DNA from: an uncultured Alphaproteobacteria bacterium
GTDB taxonomy: Bacteria; Pseudomonadota; Alphaproteobacteria; RF32; CAG-239
Reading direction: 5' to 3'
DNA: 64,000 nt
Assembly (NCBI GenBank): GCA_944393665.1
Contig: CALYAX010000006.1
Span: 19,976 to 83,975, forward strand
Shown here in pieces: positions 23,317 through 30,854 of this stretch. A program made the translations under genes and the position numbers. The first letter of the stretch is position 1. Each line of letters starts with the position of its first letter. A model generated the notes under the pieces. It ran no database searches and was not told the origin of the DNA. It worked only from the letters and a program-made list of their open reading frames with translations.

Positions 23317-23607
23317 ATGAATTCAGTTATTCAAGCCCGTGTTGACACGGCAAGCAAAAAGGAAGCCGAGGCTATTCTCAATCAGATGGGAATGAGCCTG
23401 AGTGACGGTATCCGAATTTTTATACGCCAGGTCATTCACCAGCGTGCCCTGCCTTTCCGCCCAACGCTGGCAGAGGTTCCAAACGAGGAAACCTGCAAGG
23501 CAATGAAACGGGCCGATGATTATATTTCCGGCCGGAACCCCAAAGGCTATAAATCTTTTGAAACCGTTGATGAAGCTATGGCCGATCTGTTGAACGAGGA
23601 CGATTAA
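23317..23607 (+). CDS. dinJ: RelB/DinJ-family antitoxin
   Basis: The preferred start ATG at 23317 gives 96 residues. The N-terminal SVIQARVDTASKKEAEAIL, followed by LNQMGMSLSDGIRIFIRQVI, is the ribbon-helix-helix DNA-binding and dimer part of DinJ/RelB; the C-terminal part after RALPFRPTLAEVPNE wraps around the toxin. DinJ binds and inhibits YafQ and represses its own operon. The stop shares a base with the toxin start (TAATG), so the two are coupled. The consensus promoter with an overlapping palindrome upstream fits autoregulation. Confidence 0.92.
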   Translation: MNSVIQARVDTASKKEAEAILNQMGMSLSDGIRIFIRQVIHQRALPFRPTLAEVPNEETCKAMKRADDYISGRNPKGYKSFETVDEAMADLLNEDD

Positions 23608-23876
23608 TGCTGAAAATTGTCTACGACTCCTACTTTAAACGTCAACTTAAAAGCTGCCAGAAAAAAAGATACAACATGCAAATTTTTGAGACGGTCCTTA
23701 GCCTTTTGGCAAAAGGAAATGATCTACCTGCAAAATATAAAGACCATGCTTTAAGCGGCGGCTGGAAAGGCTGCCTCGAATGTCATATCTGCCCTGACTG
23801 GCTGTTGATTTATCAGACAACTGAAACAGAACTTGTTCTGATTGCAACCGGTTCGCATGATGATTTATTTAAATGA
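23607..23876 (+). CDS. yafQ: YafQ-type mRNA interferase toxin
   Basis: The 89-residue protein fits YafQ of the RelE/ParE superfamily: KIVYDSYFKRQLKSCQKK at the start, YKDHALSGGWKGCLECHICPDWLLIYQ with the acid-base His and Asp residues, and the C-terminal TGSHDDLFK with the catalytic His (position 84 here). YafQ cuts mRNA in the ribosome A-site, halting translation; DinJ blocks it. All known catalytic residues are present, so the toxin should be active. Terminator not obvious downstream; a small repeat region follows. Confidence 0.92.
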   Translation: MLKIVYDSYFKRQLKSCQKKRYNMQIFETVLSLLAKGNDLPAKYKDHALSGGWKGCLECHICPDWLLIYQTTETELVLIATGSHDDLFK

Positions 23877-24005
23877 GTAAACTGTTATTTCTTCAAATAC
23901 TCTAACAAATTGCTAATGCAATTCGAGGTATGACGGTGTGGGGTTTTAGATGCCTGGACGGGCTGCGCCCGAGGCATGACGGTGTGGGGTTCATGGCAAG
24001 TTTGA

Positions 24006-24350
24006 TTATTTTTTGAGAGCGGGGAGAAGCAGTTCAATCTGTTTTTGAATCAGTTCCAGAGTCTGCTCGTCTTGATTATGCAGCAGCTCCACAATTTCAT
24101 AAAGTTTTTTTGATTTAACCAAAGGCATATTTTCAAATTCTGAAAAGACTTCCGCCAAACTGAAATTTGCAGCTTTTGCCAGTCGGTAAATTGTAAAAAT
24201 ACGGCTGTTCTGCTCTCCCCGTTCTAAATCCGAAATAGTATTGACAGTCATTTCAGTTTTATCTGAAACGTCTTCTTGCGTCATTTTATTTCTTTTACGG
24301 TATAACGCTAATAACGAACCAAATTTATGTAAAAATTCATCTTTTTCCAT
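24006..24350 (-). CDS. XRE-family HTH regulator with C-terminal helices
   Basis: A standard helix-turn-helix domain occupies residues about 8-65 (LLALYRKRNKMTQEDVSDKT, then VNTISDLERGEQNSR and YRLAKAANFSLAEVF). A 45-residue Leu/Glu-rich C-terminal part (LYEIVELLHNQDEQTLELIQ) probably forms a dimer helix. The ATG at 24350 is chosen; an in-frame TTG at 24365 would add five residues but no good ribosome site favours either. It is divergent from a structured RNA (24482-24777) with about 130 AT-rich bases between, so it could regulate that transcript. Confidence 0.8.
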   Translation of the reverse strand: MEKDEFLHKFGSLLALYRKRNKMTQEDVSDKTEMTVNTISDLERGEQNSRIFTIYRLAKAANFSLAEVFSEFENMPLVKSKKLYEIVELLHNQDEQTLELIQKQIELLLPALKK

Positions 24351-24481
24351 GTAGTTATTGTACAATTACAACACTAATTTTCCACCTAGATATACTATGT
24401 AGAAATATGTTGACATATACAATTAATCCTGATATTTCTGGTAGTGTAATAAGACAAAATTAGTATCTATCAATTAGATGT

Positions 24482-24777
24482 GGACTAGGAGTTCGGCTCT
24501 CTTACCTAGGGAGAGCCGGGGGAGCTCAAGATAGTCCGGGTGAATTAGCATTCACTTAGTAACACAGACAGTGCAAAGAGATGAAAGCGCTGTAACTCGG
24601 TTGTGGGCAAAATTCGAAATTCAATAGAATTCTGCTGCAAACGGGATTATCATCTCCGGTACGCGACGCGTTCAAACGGCCGGAGAGGCTCCTAAAAGGT
24701 TTATCCTTGGCGGGGCGCCATTATCTGTGTTATGGTATGCTAACTCTCCGGCCGCCTTTTTAAGGCGGTTTTATTTT
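24482..24777 (+). ncRNA. Structured RNA ending in a Rho-independent terminator
   Basis: Several stems follow one another: GGACTA (24482) with TAGTCC (24532) enclosing GAGTTC/GAGCTC and GGCTCTC/GAGAGCC; GTGAAT/ATTCAC; ACAGTGC/GCGCTGT; GCAAAATTC/GAATTCTGC with one mismatch; and CTCCGG/CCGGAG. The last element, GCCGCC/GGCGG followed by TTTTATTTT, is a terminator 20 bases before the gene at 24798. TTGACA at 24409-24414 is a possible -35. The dense, ordered pairing with a terminal stop indicates either an independent RNA or a leader controlling the following regulator genes. I found no match to the hallmarks of RNase P, tmRNA, 4.5S or known riboswitches. Confidence 0.55.
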
Positions 24778-24797
24778 AACCAAAACCAGGGGGCACA

Positions 24798-25670
24798 ATG
24801 AACGCAGAAGACCGCAACAGCGCCACGCCGCTGACAGACAGCAACAAATTTTTACAACAACTTTACATTAACAGCAATTTATTCGCTGATGACTGCCGCG
24901 CCGAAATCGCTTCGGAGCTGCATATGCAGCGTTACGAATACCACATGCCCCTGCAGGACTGCGCCAGACGTTTGGGAGTTACGCCGCTGCAAATCGAACA
25001 GTTGGAAACCACTTATACCCCGCAGGTTGATTTTTATCTGGCGGTCAGAATGGCGCGGCTGTTTGGCTGCAAATTCAGAATCGAACTCGAAATTGACCAG
25101 GATTGTCTTGAGGTTTCCGCCGGGGAAGAAGACGGGAGTTGGGAAGCGGAAAGTGCGGCGGAGAGAAAAGAGGATTGGCGTGCAGAGGGTACGGCGGAAA
25201 ACGGGGATTGGAACGACGGGCGTGCCGGCAGTGTGGGAAACAGGGATTGGAACGGTGCAAATGCCGCGGAGGAAGACAGGGATTGGAACGGCGGACGTGC
25301 GGCAGTGGATAACGAAAGTTGGCGTGGCGGGTGTCCCGGCGGCGCGGACAGGGTGCCGACGACCAGGCCTTATATTCTGCCCCGCTCCCTTTTCCATGTC
25401 GACAATCTGTATTCTTTAAGCTACGAGCTTTATGAAGCGCGCAATCTTCACAAAATGAGCCTGTCCGATGCCGCCAGACAATCCGGGCTGACGCTTGAAG
25501 AAATTGACGCGTTGGAAAGCGGTATCGGCGACATTAATTTCACCCAGGCCGCCCGGCTGCTGGACTTATACAACAGGCGTCTGGATTTGTTCCCGGAATG
25601 TTTTCCGGGGCTTCCGGCGGAATATTACCGCGCTTATTTCAAGAGAGGCTGCCATGGCCAGGCGGTTTAA
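24798..25670 (+). CDS. Protein with two HTH-like ends and a DWN-repeat linker
   Basis: The 290-residue protein has an N-terminal HTH-like part (MPLQDCARRLGVTPLQIEQLE, residues about 50-70) and a similar C-terminal one (MSLSDAARQSGLTLEEIDALE, about 218-240), both ending in a Leu-Glu as in XRE folds, each followed by a segment of the type INFTQAARLLDLYNRRLDLF. The linker (about 110-185) is built of imperfect repeats around DWN or DWR with Gly, Ala, Asp and Arg (GDWNDGRAG, RDWNGANAA, RDWNGGRAA). The repeats are probably flexible. The whole looks like an internally duplicated DNA-binding protein. Its last 17 bases overlap the next regulator gene, and a terminator-ended RNA precedes it. Confidence 0.65.
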   Translation: MNAEDRNSATPLTDSNKFLQQLYINSNLFADDCRAEIASELHMQRYEYHMPLQDCARRLGVTPLQIEQLETTYTPQVDFYLAVRMARLFGCKFRIELEIDQDCLEVSAGEEDGSWEAESAAERKEDWRAEGTAENGDWNDGRAGSVGNRDWNGANAAEEDRDWNGGRAAVDNESWRGGCPGGADRVPTTRPYILPRSLFHVDNLYSLSYELYEARNLHKMSLSDAARQSGLTLEEIDALESGIGDINFTQAARLLDLYNRRLDLFPECFPGLPAEYYRAYFKRGCHGQAV

Positions 25671-26232
25671 CAAACACCACGCGCCGCTGAGTTTGAGCGA
25701 GTGCCGCGGGCGCGGCCCCGACGGTTCGCCCAATCCGATTGATGTTTATATCGGCTCGCGGATAAAACTGCGGCGGGAGCTGCTGGGGCTGTCGCAACAA
25801 CGGCTGTCAACGCTGATGGGCATTACTTTTCAGCAGATTCAAAAATATGAAAAAGGCGGCAACCGTATCGGGGGAAGCCGGTTATGGGATTTTTGCTGTG
25901 TTTTGGGAGTGGAGCCGTATTATTTTTATGCGGAAATGCCGGAAGAGGTGCGCCATTCAAGCCCGCGGCTGCAAAGCTTTGACCCTGAACATCTCAAAGA
26001 AGCGGATGAATTTTTTTACCGGGTTCCCTCCGACCCGATGTGGGAGGAAGAGTCAATCACGCTGGTGACGGCGTTCAAAAAAATCAACAACCGCCCCCTG
26101 GCGAACAGCCTGCGGGAAGCGATGATTGCGGCGTCAAAAGCTTATAGTCCGGCAGATGAAAAATATGCGGATGCTCCCGAGAAGAAGGCGTCTCATAAGA
26201 AAATCATTGCACAAGAGGGGAAAACAAGATAG
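25654..26232 (+). CDS. XRE regulator of the PraR/PhrR type, copy 1
   Basis: From ATG 25654 (GAGAGG upstream) the protein has 192 residues. The DNA-binding core reads PNPIDVYIGSRIKLRRELLG, LSQQRLSTLMGITFQQIQKYE and NRIGGSRLWDFCCVLGVEP, which is the pattern of the alphaproteobacterial PraR/PhrR regulators (IGSRIRLRR...GITFQQIQKYEKGTNRVGASRL). Family members control surface, quorum-sensing or stress genes. The C-terminal part is Glu/Lys-rich with no visible ligand domain. It overlaps the preceding two-HTH gene by 17 bases. A close paralogue lies at 41539. Confidence 0.85.
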   Translation: MARRFNKHHAPLSLSECRGRGPDGSPNPIDVYIGSRIKLRRELLGLSQQRLSTLMGITFQQIQKYEKGGNRIGGSRLWDFCCVLGVEPYYFYAEMPEEVRHSSPRLQSFDPEHLKEADEFFYRVPSDPMWEEESITLVTAFKKINNRPLANSLREAMIAASKAYSPADEKYADAPEKKASHKKIIAQEGKTR

Positions 26233-26329
26233 CCCCCCGGAGGCGCGGCCTCCGAGGGGTGACGGTATTAAAAAAGTACCGCGAGCGGGGATAGTATTAA
26301 AGCAGGCTGAGAGGCAACAGCAGGGCTGC

Positions 26330-26911
26330 TTATTCTTCCAGCGCCGGCCAATTAACCAGATGATCGAGCCATTTTTCAACAAAATCGGCGCGGCGGTTCT
26401 GGTAGTCCAGATAATAAGCGTGTTCCCAGACATCAATATTTATCAGGGGTTTCATCCCGCGGGCGACCGGCGTGTCACCGTTGGCGGTTTTCATGACCGA
26501 GAGTTTGCCGTCGTGCCAGACCAGCCAGGCCCAACCGCTGCCAAACTGGGTAACGGCGGCGTTTTTCAACTCTTCTTTCAGTTTTTCATAAGAACCGAAA
26601 TCCTTTTTAATCTGTTCGGCGAGGCGCCCTTTGGGCTCTTTGCCGCCGTCAGGGGCCATGGATTTCCAAAACAGCTGGTGATTATAGACCTGTCCGGCGT
26701 TATTAAAAACCGCCTGATGTTCCGGTTTTTGATAGGCGGCCTGAATAATCTCCTCCAGCCCCATGTCCTCAAACCCGGTGTCTTTTATCAGTTTGTTGAG
26801 GGTATCAACATAATTTTTATAATGTTTGCCATAGTGAAATTCCATCGTGGTCTGGGGCATATAGGGATCCAGAGCGTCCATATCATACGGCAGGGGCTGC
26901 ATTTCAAACAT
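26330..26911 (-). CDS. sodB: Iron superoxide dismutase
   Basis: The 193-residue enzyme has the metal ligands of the Fe/Mn family: His26 in FHYGKHYKNYVD, His78 in AGQVYNHQLFW, Asp160 and His164 in NIDVWEHAYYLDY. The GSGWAWLV and the FNNAGQVYN segments favour the iron type. It converts superoxide to hydrogen peroxide and oxygen in the cytoplasm. The ATG follows AGGAGAAC. It is the last gene before the tandem-repeat stretch upstream of fliJ and stands alone. Confidence 0.95.
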   Translation of the reverse strand: MFEMQPLPYDMDALDPYMPQTTMEFHYGKHYKNYVDTLNKLIKDTGFEDMGLEEIIQAAYQKPEHQAVFNNAGQVYNHQLFWKSMAPDGGKEPKGRLAEQIKKDFGSYEKLKEELKNAAVTQFGSGWAWLVWHDGKLSVMKTANGDTPVARGMKPLINIDVWEHAYYLDYQNRRADFVEKWLDHLVNWPALEE

Positions 26912-26932
26912 ATTTGTTCTCCTAAAGGGTCC

Positions 26933-27112
26933 GGTCGGCGTTTAAGGCCGAGGCGGGGTTTGTTGAGCCGGGTCGGCGTTGAATTGCCGAGCGGGGTTGT
27001 TGAGCCGGGTCGGCGTTGAATTGCCGAGCGGGATTGTTGAGCCGGGTCGGCGTTAAATTGCCGAGCGGGGTTGTTGAGCCGGGTCGGCGTTTAACCACCG
27101 AGGCGGCGTTGC
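26933..27112. repeat. Tandem 37-bp repeat array (about 4.8 units)
   Basis: The unit GTTGAGCCGGGTCGGCGTTG plus AATTGCCGAGCGGGGTT repeats at 26962, 26999, 27036 and 27073, with a partial unit to the left from 26933. The first three are nearly identical and the fourth diverges. No unique spacers separate units, so it is not a CRISPR array. It lies between the sodB start and the fliJ stop. Confidence 0.9.
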
Positions 27113-27114
27113 GG

Positions 27115-27531
27115 TTATTGTTTACGTTTTATATAGGTATTGGTGCCGATTTCATCAAGCATTTTTTGTTCTTTGGCGTCAATTTCTTTTTGGGCGGCGC
27201 GGCGGCGGTTGTCATCAACGATTTCATAAGTTTTCTGCTCCTTAAACAGATCGGCGATAACCTCGCGGATGGCGGCAATCTTCTGGCGGACGGCGTTTAT
27301 CCGCGTTTCCAGGTCATCGCGCGCGGCCATATATTTTTTGACATACAGCCCAAAATCGCCCAGTCCGGAGTGGCTGCGCGAAAATTCCTTCTCCTGCTCA
27401 AACTGCCAATTGAGGTCGGCCAGCGCCTTAATCAGCTCCTCCTCCCGGGTGAGCTGTTCCGTCAGGAGTTTGCGCTGCTCGTCAATATTAAACTTCTGTA
27501 TCCGGGTCAGGGTTTTCAGGGAGTTTTTCAT
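27115..27531 (-). CDS. fliJ: Flagellar export chaperone FliJ
   Basis: A 138-residue, almost entirely charged and helical protein (KNSLKTLTRIQKFNIDEQRK, later heptad-rich REEELIKALADLNWQFEQ and RDDLETRINAVRQKIAAIRE). It has the coiled-coil form of FliJ, which binds inside the FliI ATPase ring and links it to the export gate and to chaperone-substrate complexes. Similarity of FliJ proteins is weak, but position ten bases after fliI on the same strand makes the call firm. Confidence 0.85.
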   Translation of the reverse strand: MKNSLKTLTRIQKFNIDEQRKLLTEQLTREEELIKALADLNWQFEQEKEFSRSHSGLGDFGLYVKKYMAARDDLETRINAVRQKIAAIREVIADLFKEQKTYEIVDDNRRRAAQKEIDAKEQKMLDEIGTNTYIKRKQ

Positions 27532-27540
27532 TGTTTATGC

Positions 27541-28881
27541 CTAAGCCTCGGGATTATAAGGCTGTGCCAGAATCTCGCCCAGAAGCTGATAGCATTCCGG
27601 CAGGGTAAATTTTTCCTGTTTGCCCTGGCTTAAAAATTCCTCAATTTTGGGATAGTAGAAAATCGCCTCGTCTACCTCGCGGTTGGAGCCTTTTTTATAA
27701 GCGCCGAGGCGGATCAGCTCCGCCATGTCCTCATAAGCGGCAATATATTTGCGGGCTTTGGCAACCAGGGCGTATTCCTCTTTGGTGTCGCAGTCGGGCA
27801 TGGTACGCGAAATGGAGCGCAGAATATTAATCGCGGGGTAGCGGTTGCGTTCGGCAATAGAACGGTCCAGCACGATATGGCCGTCGAGAATCGAGCGCAC
27901 GGCATCGGCCACCGGTTCATTGTGGTCATCACCGTCAACCAGCACGGTAAACAGCCCGGTAATCGTTCCGTTGCCGGAACCCGGCCCGGCACGTTCCAGC
28001 AGGCGGGGCAGCTCGGCAAAAACGCTGGGCGTATAGCCTTTGGAGGCCGGCGGCTCGCCCACCGAGAGGGCAATCTCGCGCTGGGCCATGGCAAAACGGG
28101 TGATGGAGTCCATCATGCAGAGGACATCTTTATTATGGTCGCGGAAAAACTCCGCCACCGCCATGGTGGTATACGCGGCCTGGCGGCGCATGAGCGGGCT
28201 TTCATCAGAAGTTGCCAGCACCAGGACCGATTTTTCCAGCCCTTCGACGCCCAGAACATCTTCCACAAATTCCTTGGCCTCGCGCCCGCGCTCGCCAATA
28301 AGGCCGATGACCGAAACATCGGAACTGGTATGGCGCGCCATCATCGACATCAGGGTCGATTTGCCGACGCCGGAGCCTGCAAAAATGCCCATACGCTGGC
28401 CTTTGCAGATGGTCAGAAACGTATTGACGGCCTTAACGCCCAAATCGACCTTGCCCTTAACCCGGTCGCGGAACTGCGCCGGCGGCGGCGAGGATTTGAT
28501 ATGATAGGGTTTGTCGCCTTTTATCAGCGGGCCTTTTCCGTCGATGGCCTCGCCGAAAGCGTTGATAATCCGCCCCAGCCAGGACGGATGCGGATAAATC
28601 ACCGGAGCGGCGTTTTCAACCTCGACCTTGCAGTCAACGCCAATCCCCTCCAGCGAGCCGTAAGGCATGAGCAAAATCTTATCGCCTTTGAAAGAAACCA
28701 CCTCGCAGGGAATGTGCTGGCAGCGGTTGTTGATGATATTGCAGCGGTCGCCTATCGAAAGCCGGCGGCGGACGCCCCCCACCTCCACGAACAGCCCCTG
28801 CACCCCGGTCACCCGCCCGTAATAAGCGGCGTCTTCCAGGTTTTCAATTTCATGCAGAATATTTTCCATCAGCAGCGGCAA
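27541..28881 (-). CDS. fliI: Flagellum-specific ATPase FliI
   Basis: The 446-residue protein is an F1-beta-like rotary ATPase. Walker A is GIFAGSGVGKSTLMSMMARH; Walker B is VLCMMDSITRFAMAQREI; the stretch ASKGYTPSVFAELPRLLERAG is typical of FliI. The N-terminal domain is a beta-barrel (VTGVQGLFVEVGGVRRRLSI). It powers export of rod, hook and filament subunits at the base of the flagellum. The start is TTG at 28881, with GGAGAAAG at correct distance; the ATG at 28869 would lie too far from that site. fliJ follows on the same strand, so the two form an operon, divergent from ctrA. Confidence 0.95.
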   Translation of the reverse strand: MPLLMENILHEIENLEDAAYYGRVTGVQGLFVEVGGVRRRLSIGDRCNIINNRCQHIPCEVVSFKGDKILLMPYGSLEGIGVDCKVEVENAAPVIYPHPSWLGRIINAFGEAIDGKGPLIKGDKPYHIKSSPPPAQFRDRVKGKVDLGVKAVNTFLTICKGQRMGIFAGSGVGKSTLMSMMARHTSSDVSVIGLIGERGREAKEFVEDVLGVEGLEKSVLVLATSDESPLMRRQAAYTTMAVAEFFRDHNKDVLCMMDSITRFAMAQREIALSVGEPPASKGYTPSVFAELPRLLERAGPGSGNGTITGLFTVLVDGDDHNEPVADAVRSILDGHIVLDRSIAERNRYPAINILRSISRTMPDCDTKEEYALVAKARKYIAAYEDMAELIRLGAYKKGSNREVDEAIFYYPKIEEFLSQGKQEKFTLPECYQLLGEILAQPYNPEA

Positions 28882-28975
28882 AGGCTTTCTCCTTCTTTAT
28901 CGGCTTATAATATACTGCTTTAAGATTAAATTTCAGCAGTTTTTAATGTTATCAACACCAAAGTAAAAGGCTTTT

Positions 28976-28991
28976 GTTAATAATTATTAAC
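28976..28991. promoter_or_regulatory. TTAA-rich palindrome between fliI and ctrA
   Basis: GTTAATAATTATTAAC is a perfect 16-bp palindrome in the divergent fliI-ctrA gap. Caulobacter CtrA binds TTAA-N7-TTAA; here the two TTAA halves are spaced by 6 bases, so the match is close but not exact. A further TTAAC lies just to the right. An autoregulatory CtrA site is plausible. Confidence 0.4.
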
Positions 28992-29072
28992 AGCCCCGTA
29001 TAAAAAGTTAACAAATCAAAAAATAGGCATTAAGATAGCCTCATAAAAATAATAAATTAAGGGGGAAGAAAT

Positions 29073-29762
29073 ATGCGGGTCTTGCTAGTTGAAGACGATT
29101 ATGCCATTTCGCAGAGCATTGAAACCATGCTTAAAAAAGAAGGCATGATTGTAGATACCACCGATTTGGGCGAAGACGGCCTCGAAATCGGAAAATTATA
29201 TGATTATGACATCATTATCCTTGATTTAATGCTGCCGGACATGAACGGCTATGAAGTGCTTAAAAATCTGCGCGCCTCCAAGGTTAACACCCCGGTTCTG
29301 ATTCTCTCGGGCCTGAGCGAACCTGATAAAAAAGTCAAAGGCCTGGGTTACGGCGCTGACGATTATCTGACCAAGCCGTTTGACAAAGCCGAGCTGCTGG
29401 CAAGAATTCAGGCGGTGGTCCGCCGCTCCAAAGGGCATTCCAATTCCGTTATCCGCACCGGCGACGTTGAGGTCAACCTTGATAATCAGACCGTGACGGT
29501 TAAAGGGAAAGCCCTGCATCTGACCGGCAAAGAATACGGAATTATGGAGCTGTTGTCGCTGCGCAAGGGCTCGACTCTGAACAAAGACCAGTTCTTAAAC
29601 CACCTGTATGGCGGAATCGATGAGCCGGAGCTTAAGATTATTGACGTTTTCATCTGCAAACTGCGCAAAAAACTGGAAAAAGCCAGCGGCGGCAAAAATT
29701 ACATCGAAACAGTATGGGGGCGCGGTTATGTCTTGCGCGACCCGGACGAGCTGAAGAAATAA
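29073..29762 (+). CDS. ctrA: Response regulator CtrA
   Basis: The 229-residue protein is an OmpR/PhoB-type regulator with the CtrA signature [20 protein letters not shown], phosphoacceptor Asp51 in [31 protein letters not shown], and the winged-helix C-terminal domain with [20 protein letters not shown] and [20 protein letters not shown] followed by WGRGYVL. In alphaproteobacteria CtrA controls cell-cycle, flagellar and chemotaxis genes after phosphate transfer through ChpT. chpT lies 3.2 kb away in this window. The gene is divergent from fliI-fliJ, with a palindrome between. Confidence 0.96.
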   Translation: MRVLLVEDDYAISQSIETMLKKEGMIVDTTDLGEDGLEIGKLYDYDIIILDLMLPDMNGYEVLKNLRASKVNTPVLILSGLSEPDKKVKGLGYGADDYLTKPFDKAELLARIQAVVRRSKGHSNSVIRTGDVEVNLDNQTVTVKGKALHLTGKEYGIMELLSLRKGSTLNKDQFLNHLYGGIDEPELKIIDVFICKLRKKLEKASGGKNYIETVWGRGYVLRDPDELKK

Positions 29763-29776
29763 GCTGTTTTATTTAT

Positions 29777-29814
29777 GACAATCCTCGTTTTTAATAACGG
29801 GGATTTTTTTTGTC
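29777..29814 (+). terminator. Terminator after ctrA
   Basis: AATCCTCGTT (29780-29789) and AACGGGGATT (29796-29805) form the stem, flanked by GACA/TGTC and followed by eight Ts. Strong Rho-independent stop. Confidence 0.9.
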
Positions 29815-29833
29815 GAGGGGTGTAAATATAATA

Positions 29834-29904
29834 TTGACTATCTCTTGAGAATAGAGTATCCTAAAAACAGTTTCCGGTTCTGATATTATTAAGAGGAGAA
29901 CAGA
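29834..29904 (+). promoter_or_regulatory. Promoter and leader of Cys-rich gene A
   Basis: TTGACT (29834-29839), 17 bases, TATCCT (29857-29862), then GTTTCCGGTTCTG and a ribosome site AGAGGAGAAC six bases before ATG 29905. The -35, the 17-base spacer, the -10, the TTCCGG element and the GGAGAAC site all recur upstream of the Cys-rich genes at 52010 and 54638. Confidence 0.75.
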
Positions 29905-30822
29905 ATGTTGATTGGAACTGCCTTAATCTGCCTGCTGTCGGCTGGGATCACTCCTGCCGGGGCAGCGGTTTTGCCTCTGAACAGCTTACACACGCCACAC
30001 ATCTGCATAGAACCGGAAACGTTTTCTTCACAAGGATTCAAAACCGCGGCGGTTTGGTTCCTTCCCGACTATCAAAACCGGGGGAACAGTTATTCCGGCC
30101 GGGTGGAAGACGAACCCTATCCTTATCAGCCGTCCTGCGGAATTGAATATCAATTTACCGAAGCAAACTGCCAGCCCCCCAACTATGTCCGCGGACAACC
30201 TTGTCAGGGCCGTTATCCCGAATGTCAGCCGGATCTTCCGCGGGCCTGTTCCGGCTATGTGCAAAAATGTGCTGCCGGCTGGCAGCTTTCGTCCGGCGGA
30301 CGCTGCCCTTATGATAACAGTTTCGGCACCTGCTGCAACCTTTGCCAGGGGTATGATTATGCCGAGGTTCCGGAAGGGTATACCGAGCTGGCACGCTGTG
30401 AAGGCTGTGCCGGGATAAGATATCAAATCCAAATCAATCCCTGTGAGGGGTACAGCGAATGCCAATACGGAGCGGCCGCGGGAGCCAGGGTTTGTTACAG
30501 CGGCAGTGTCGCCAAATACAACAACTGCAAGACCTGCGCCAATTCCTGCACGCTGGCAAGCTGTCCGAAAGGCAGCGACTGTACTTATGAAGCCTGTTCA
30601 GGCAAATACTGCGCCGTGGGCTGCGCGGTGAATTATCAGCCGAAAGAAAATCTGTGGTGCGACGGCTCCGTCAGCTGCTGGGTAGCTATTGACCCGGAAC
30701 AAAGCTGCGTTGCGCTGCCGGATTGCGGAGATCTCGGCTATACCAAAACGCTGGAAGACTGCTGGTGCAAAACCTATTTGCGCTGCCCGTTTGACCCAGC
30801 CAGACTTTACTGTGCCGACTAG
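29905..30822 (+). CDS. Cys-rich secreted protein A
   Basis: A 305-residue protein with a signal peptide (LIGTALICLLSAGITPAGAA). Residues about 25-60 contain LHTPHICIEPE and KTAAVWFLPDYQNRG, a signature shared with the Cys-rich proteins at 52010 (LAATWFLPDWQAG) and 54638 (LAGIYWLPDYLKS). The mature part is dense in Cys with spacings such as CNLCQGYD, CEGCAG and CKTCANSC, suggesting many disulfides outside the cytoplasm. The last 40 residues (LPDCGDLGYTKTLEDCWCKT) match the start of the next gene's product. It lies between ctrA and cheR. Function unknown; a surface or periplasmic role is inferred. Confidence 0.75.
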   Translation: MLIGTALICLLSAGITPAGAAVLPLNSLHTPHICIEPETFSSQGFKTAAVWFLPDYQNRGNSYSGRVEDEPYPYQPSCGIEYQFTEANCQPPNYVRGQPCQGRYPECQPDLPRACSGYVQKCAAGWQLSSGGRCPYDNSFGTCCNLCQGYDYAEVPEGYTELARCEGCAGIRYQIQINPCEGYSECQYGAAAGARVCYSGSVAKYNNCKTCANSCTLASCPKGSDCTYEACSGKYCAVGCAVNYQPKENLWCDGSVSCWVAIDPEQSCVALPDCGDLGYTKTLEDCWCKTYLRCPFDPARLYCAD

Positions 30823-30854
30823 GCGGAAAAATTATACCGATGAGGAGAAAAACA

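Noticed and set aside
24482..24777. Considered as group I intron core or RNase P RNA because of AAGATAGTCC and AGTCCGGG
   Set aside because: The segment is explained by a simple nested stem with GGACTA; the conserved RNase P P4 sequence and intron Q and R elements are missing.
26962..27109. Regular 37-bp repeats considered as a CRISPR array
   Set aside because: Units are directly adjacent with no variable spacers, and no cas genes are seen.
26126..27633. Long plus-strand frames opposite sodB, fliJ and fliI
   Set aside because: They are antisense to confidently identified genes and lack family similarity.
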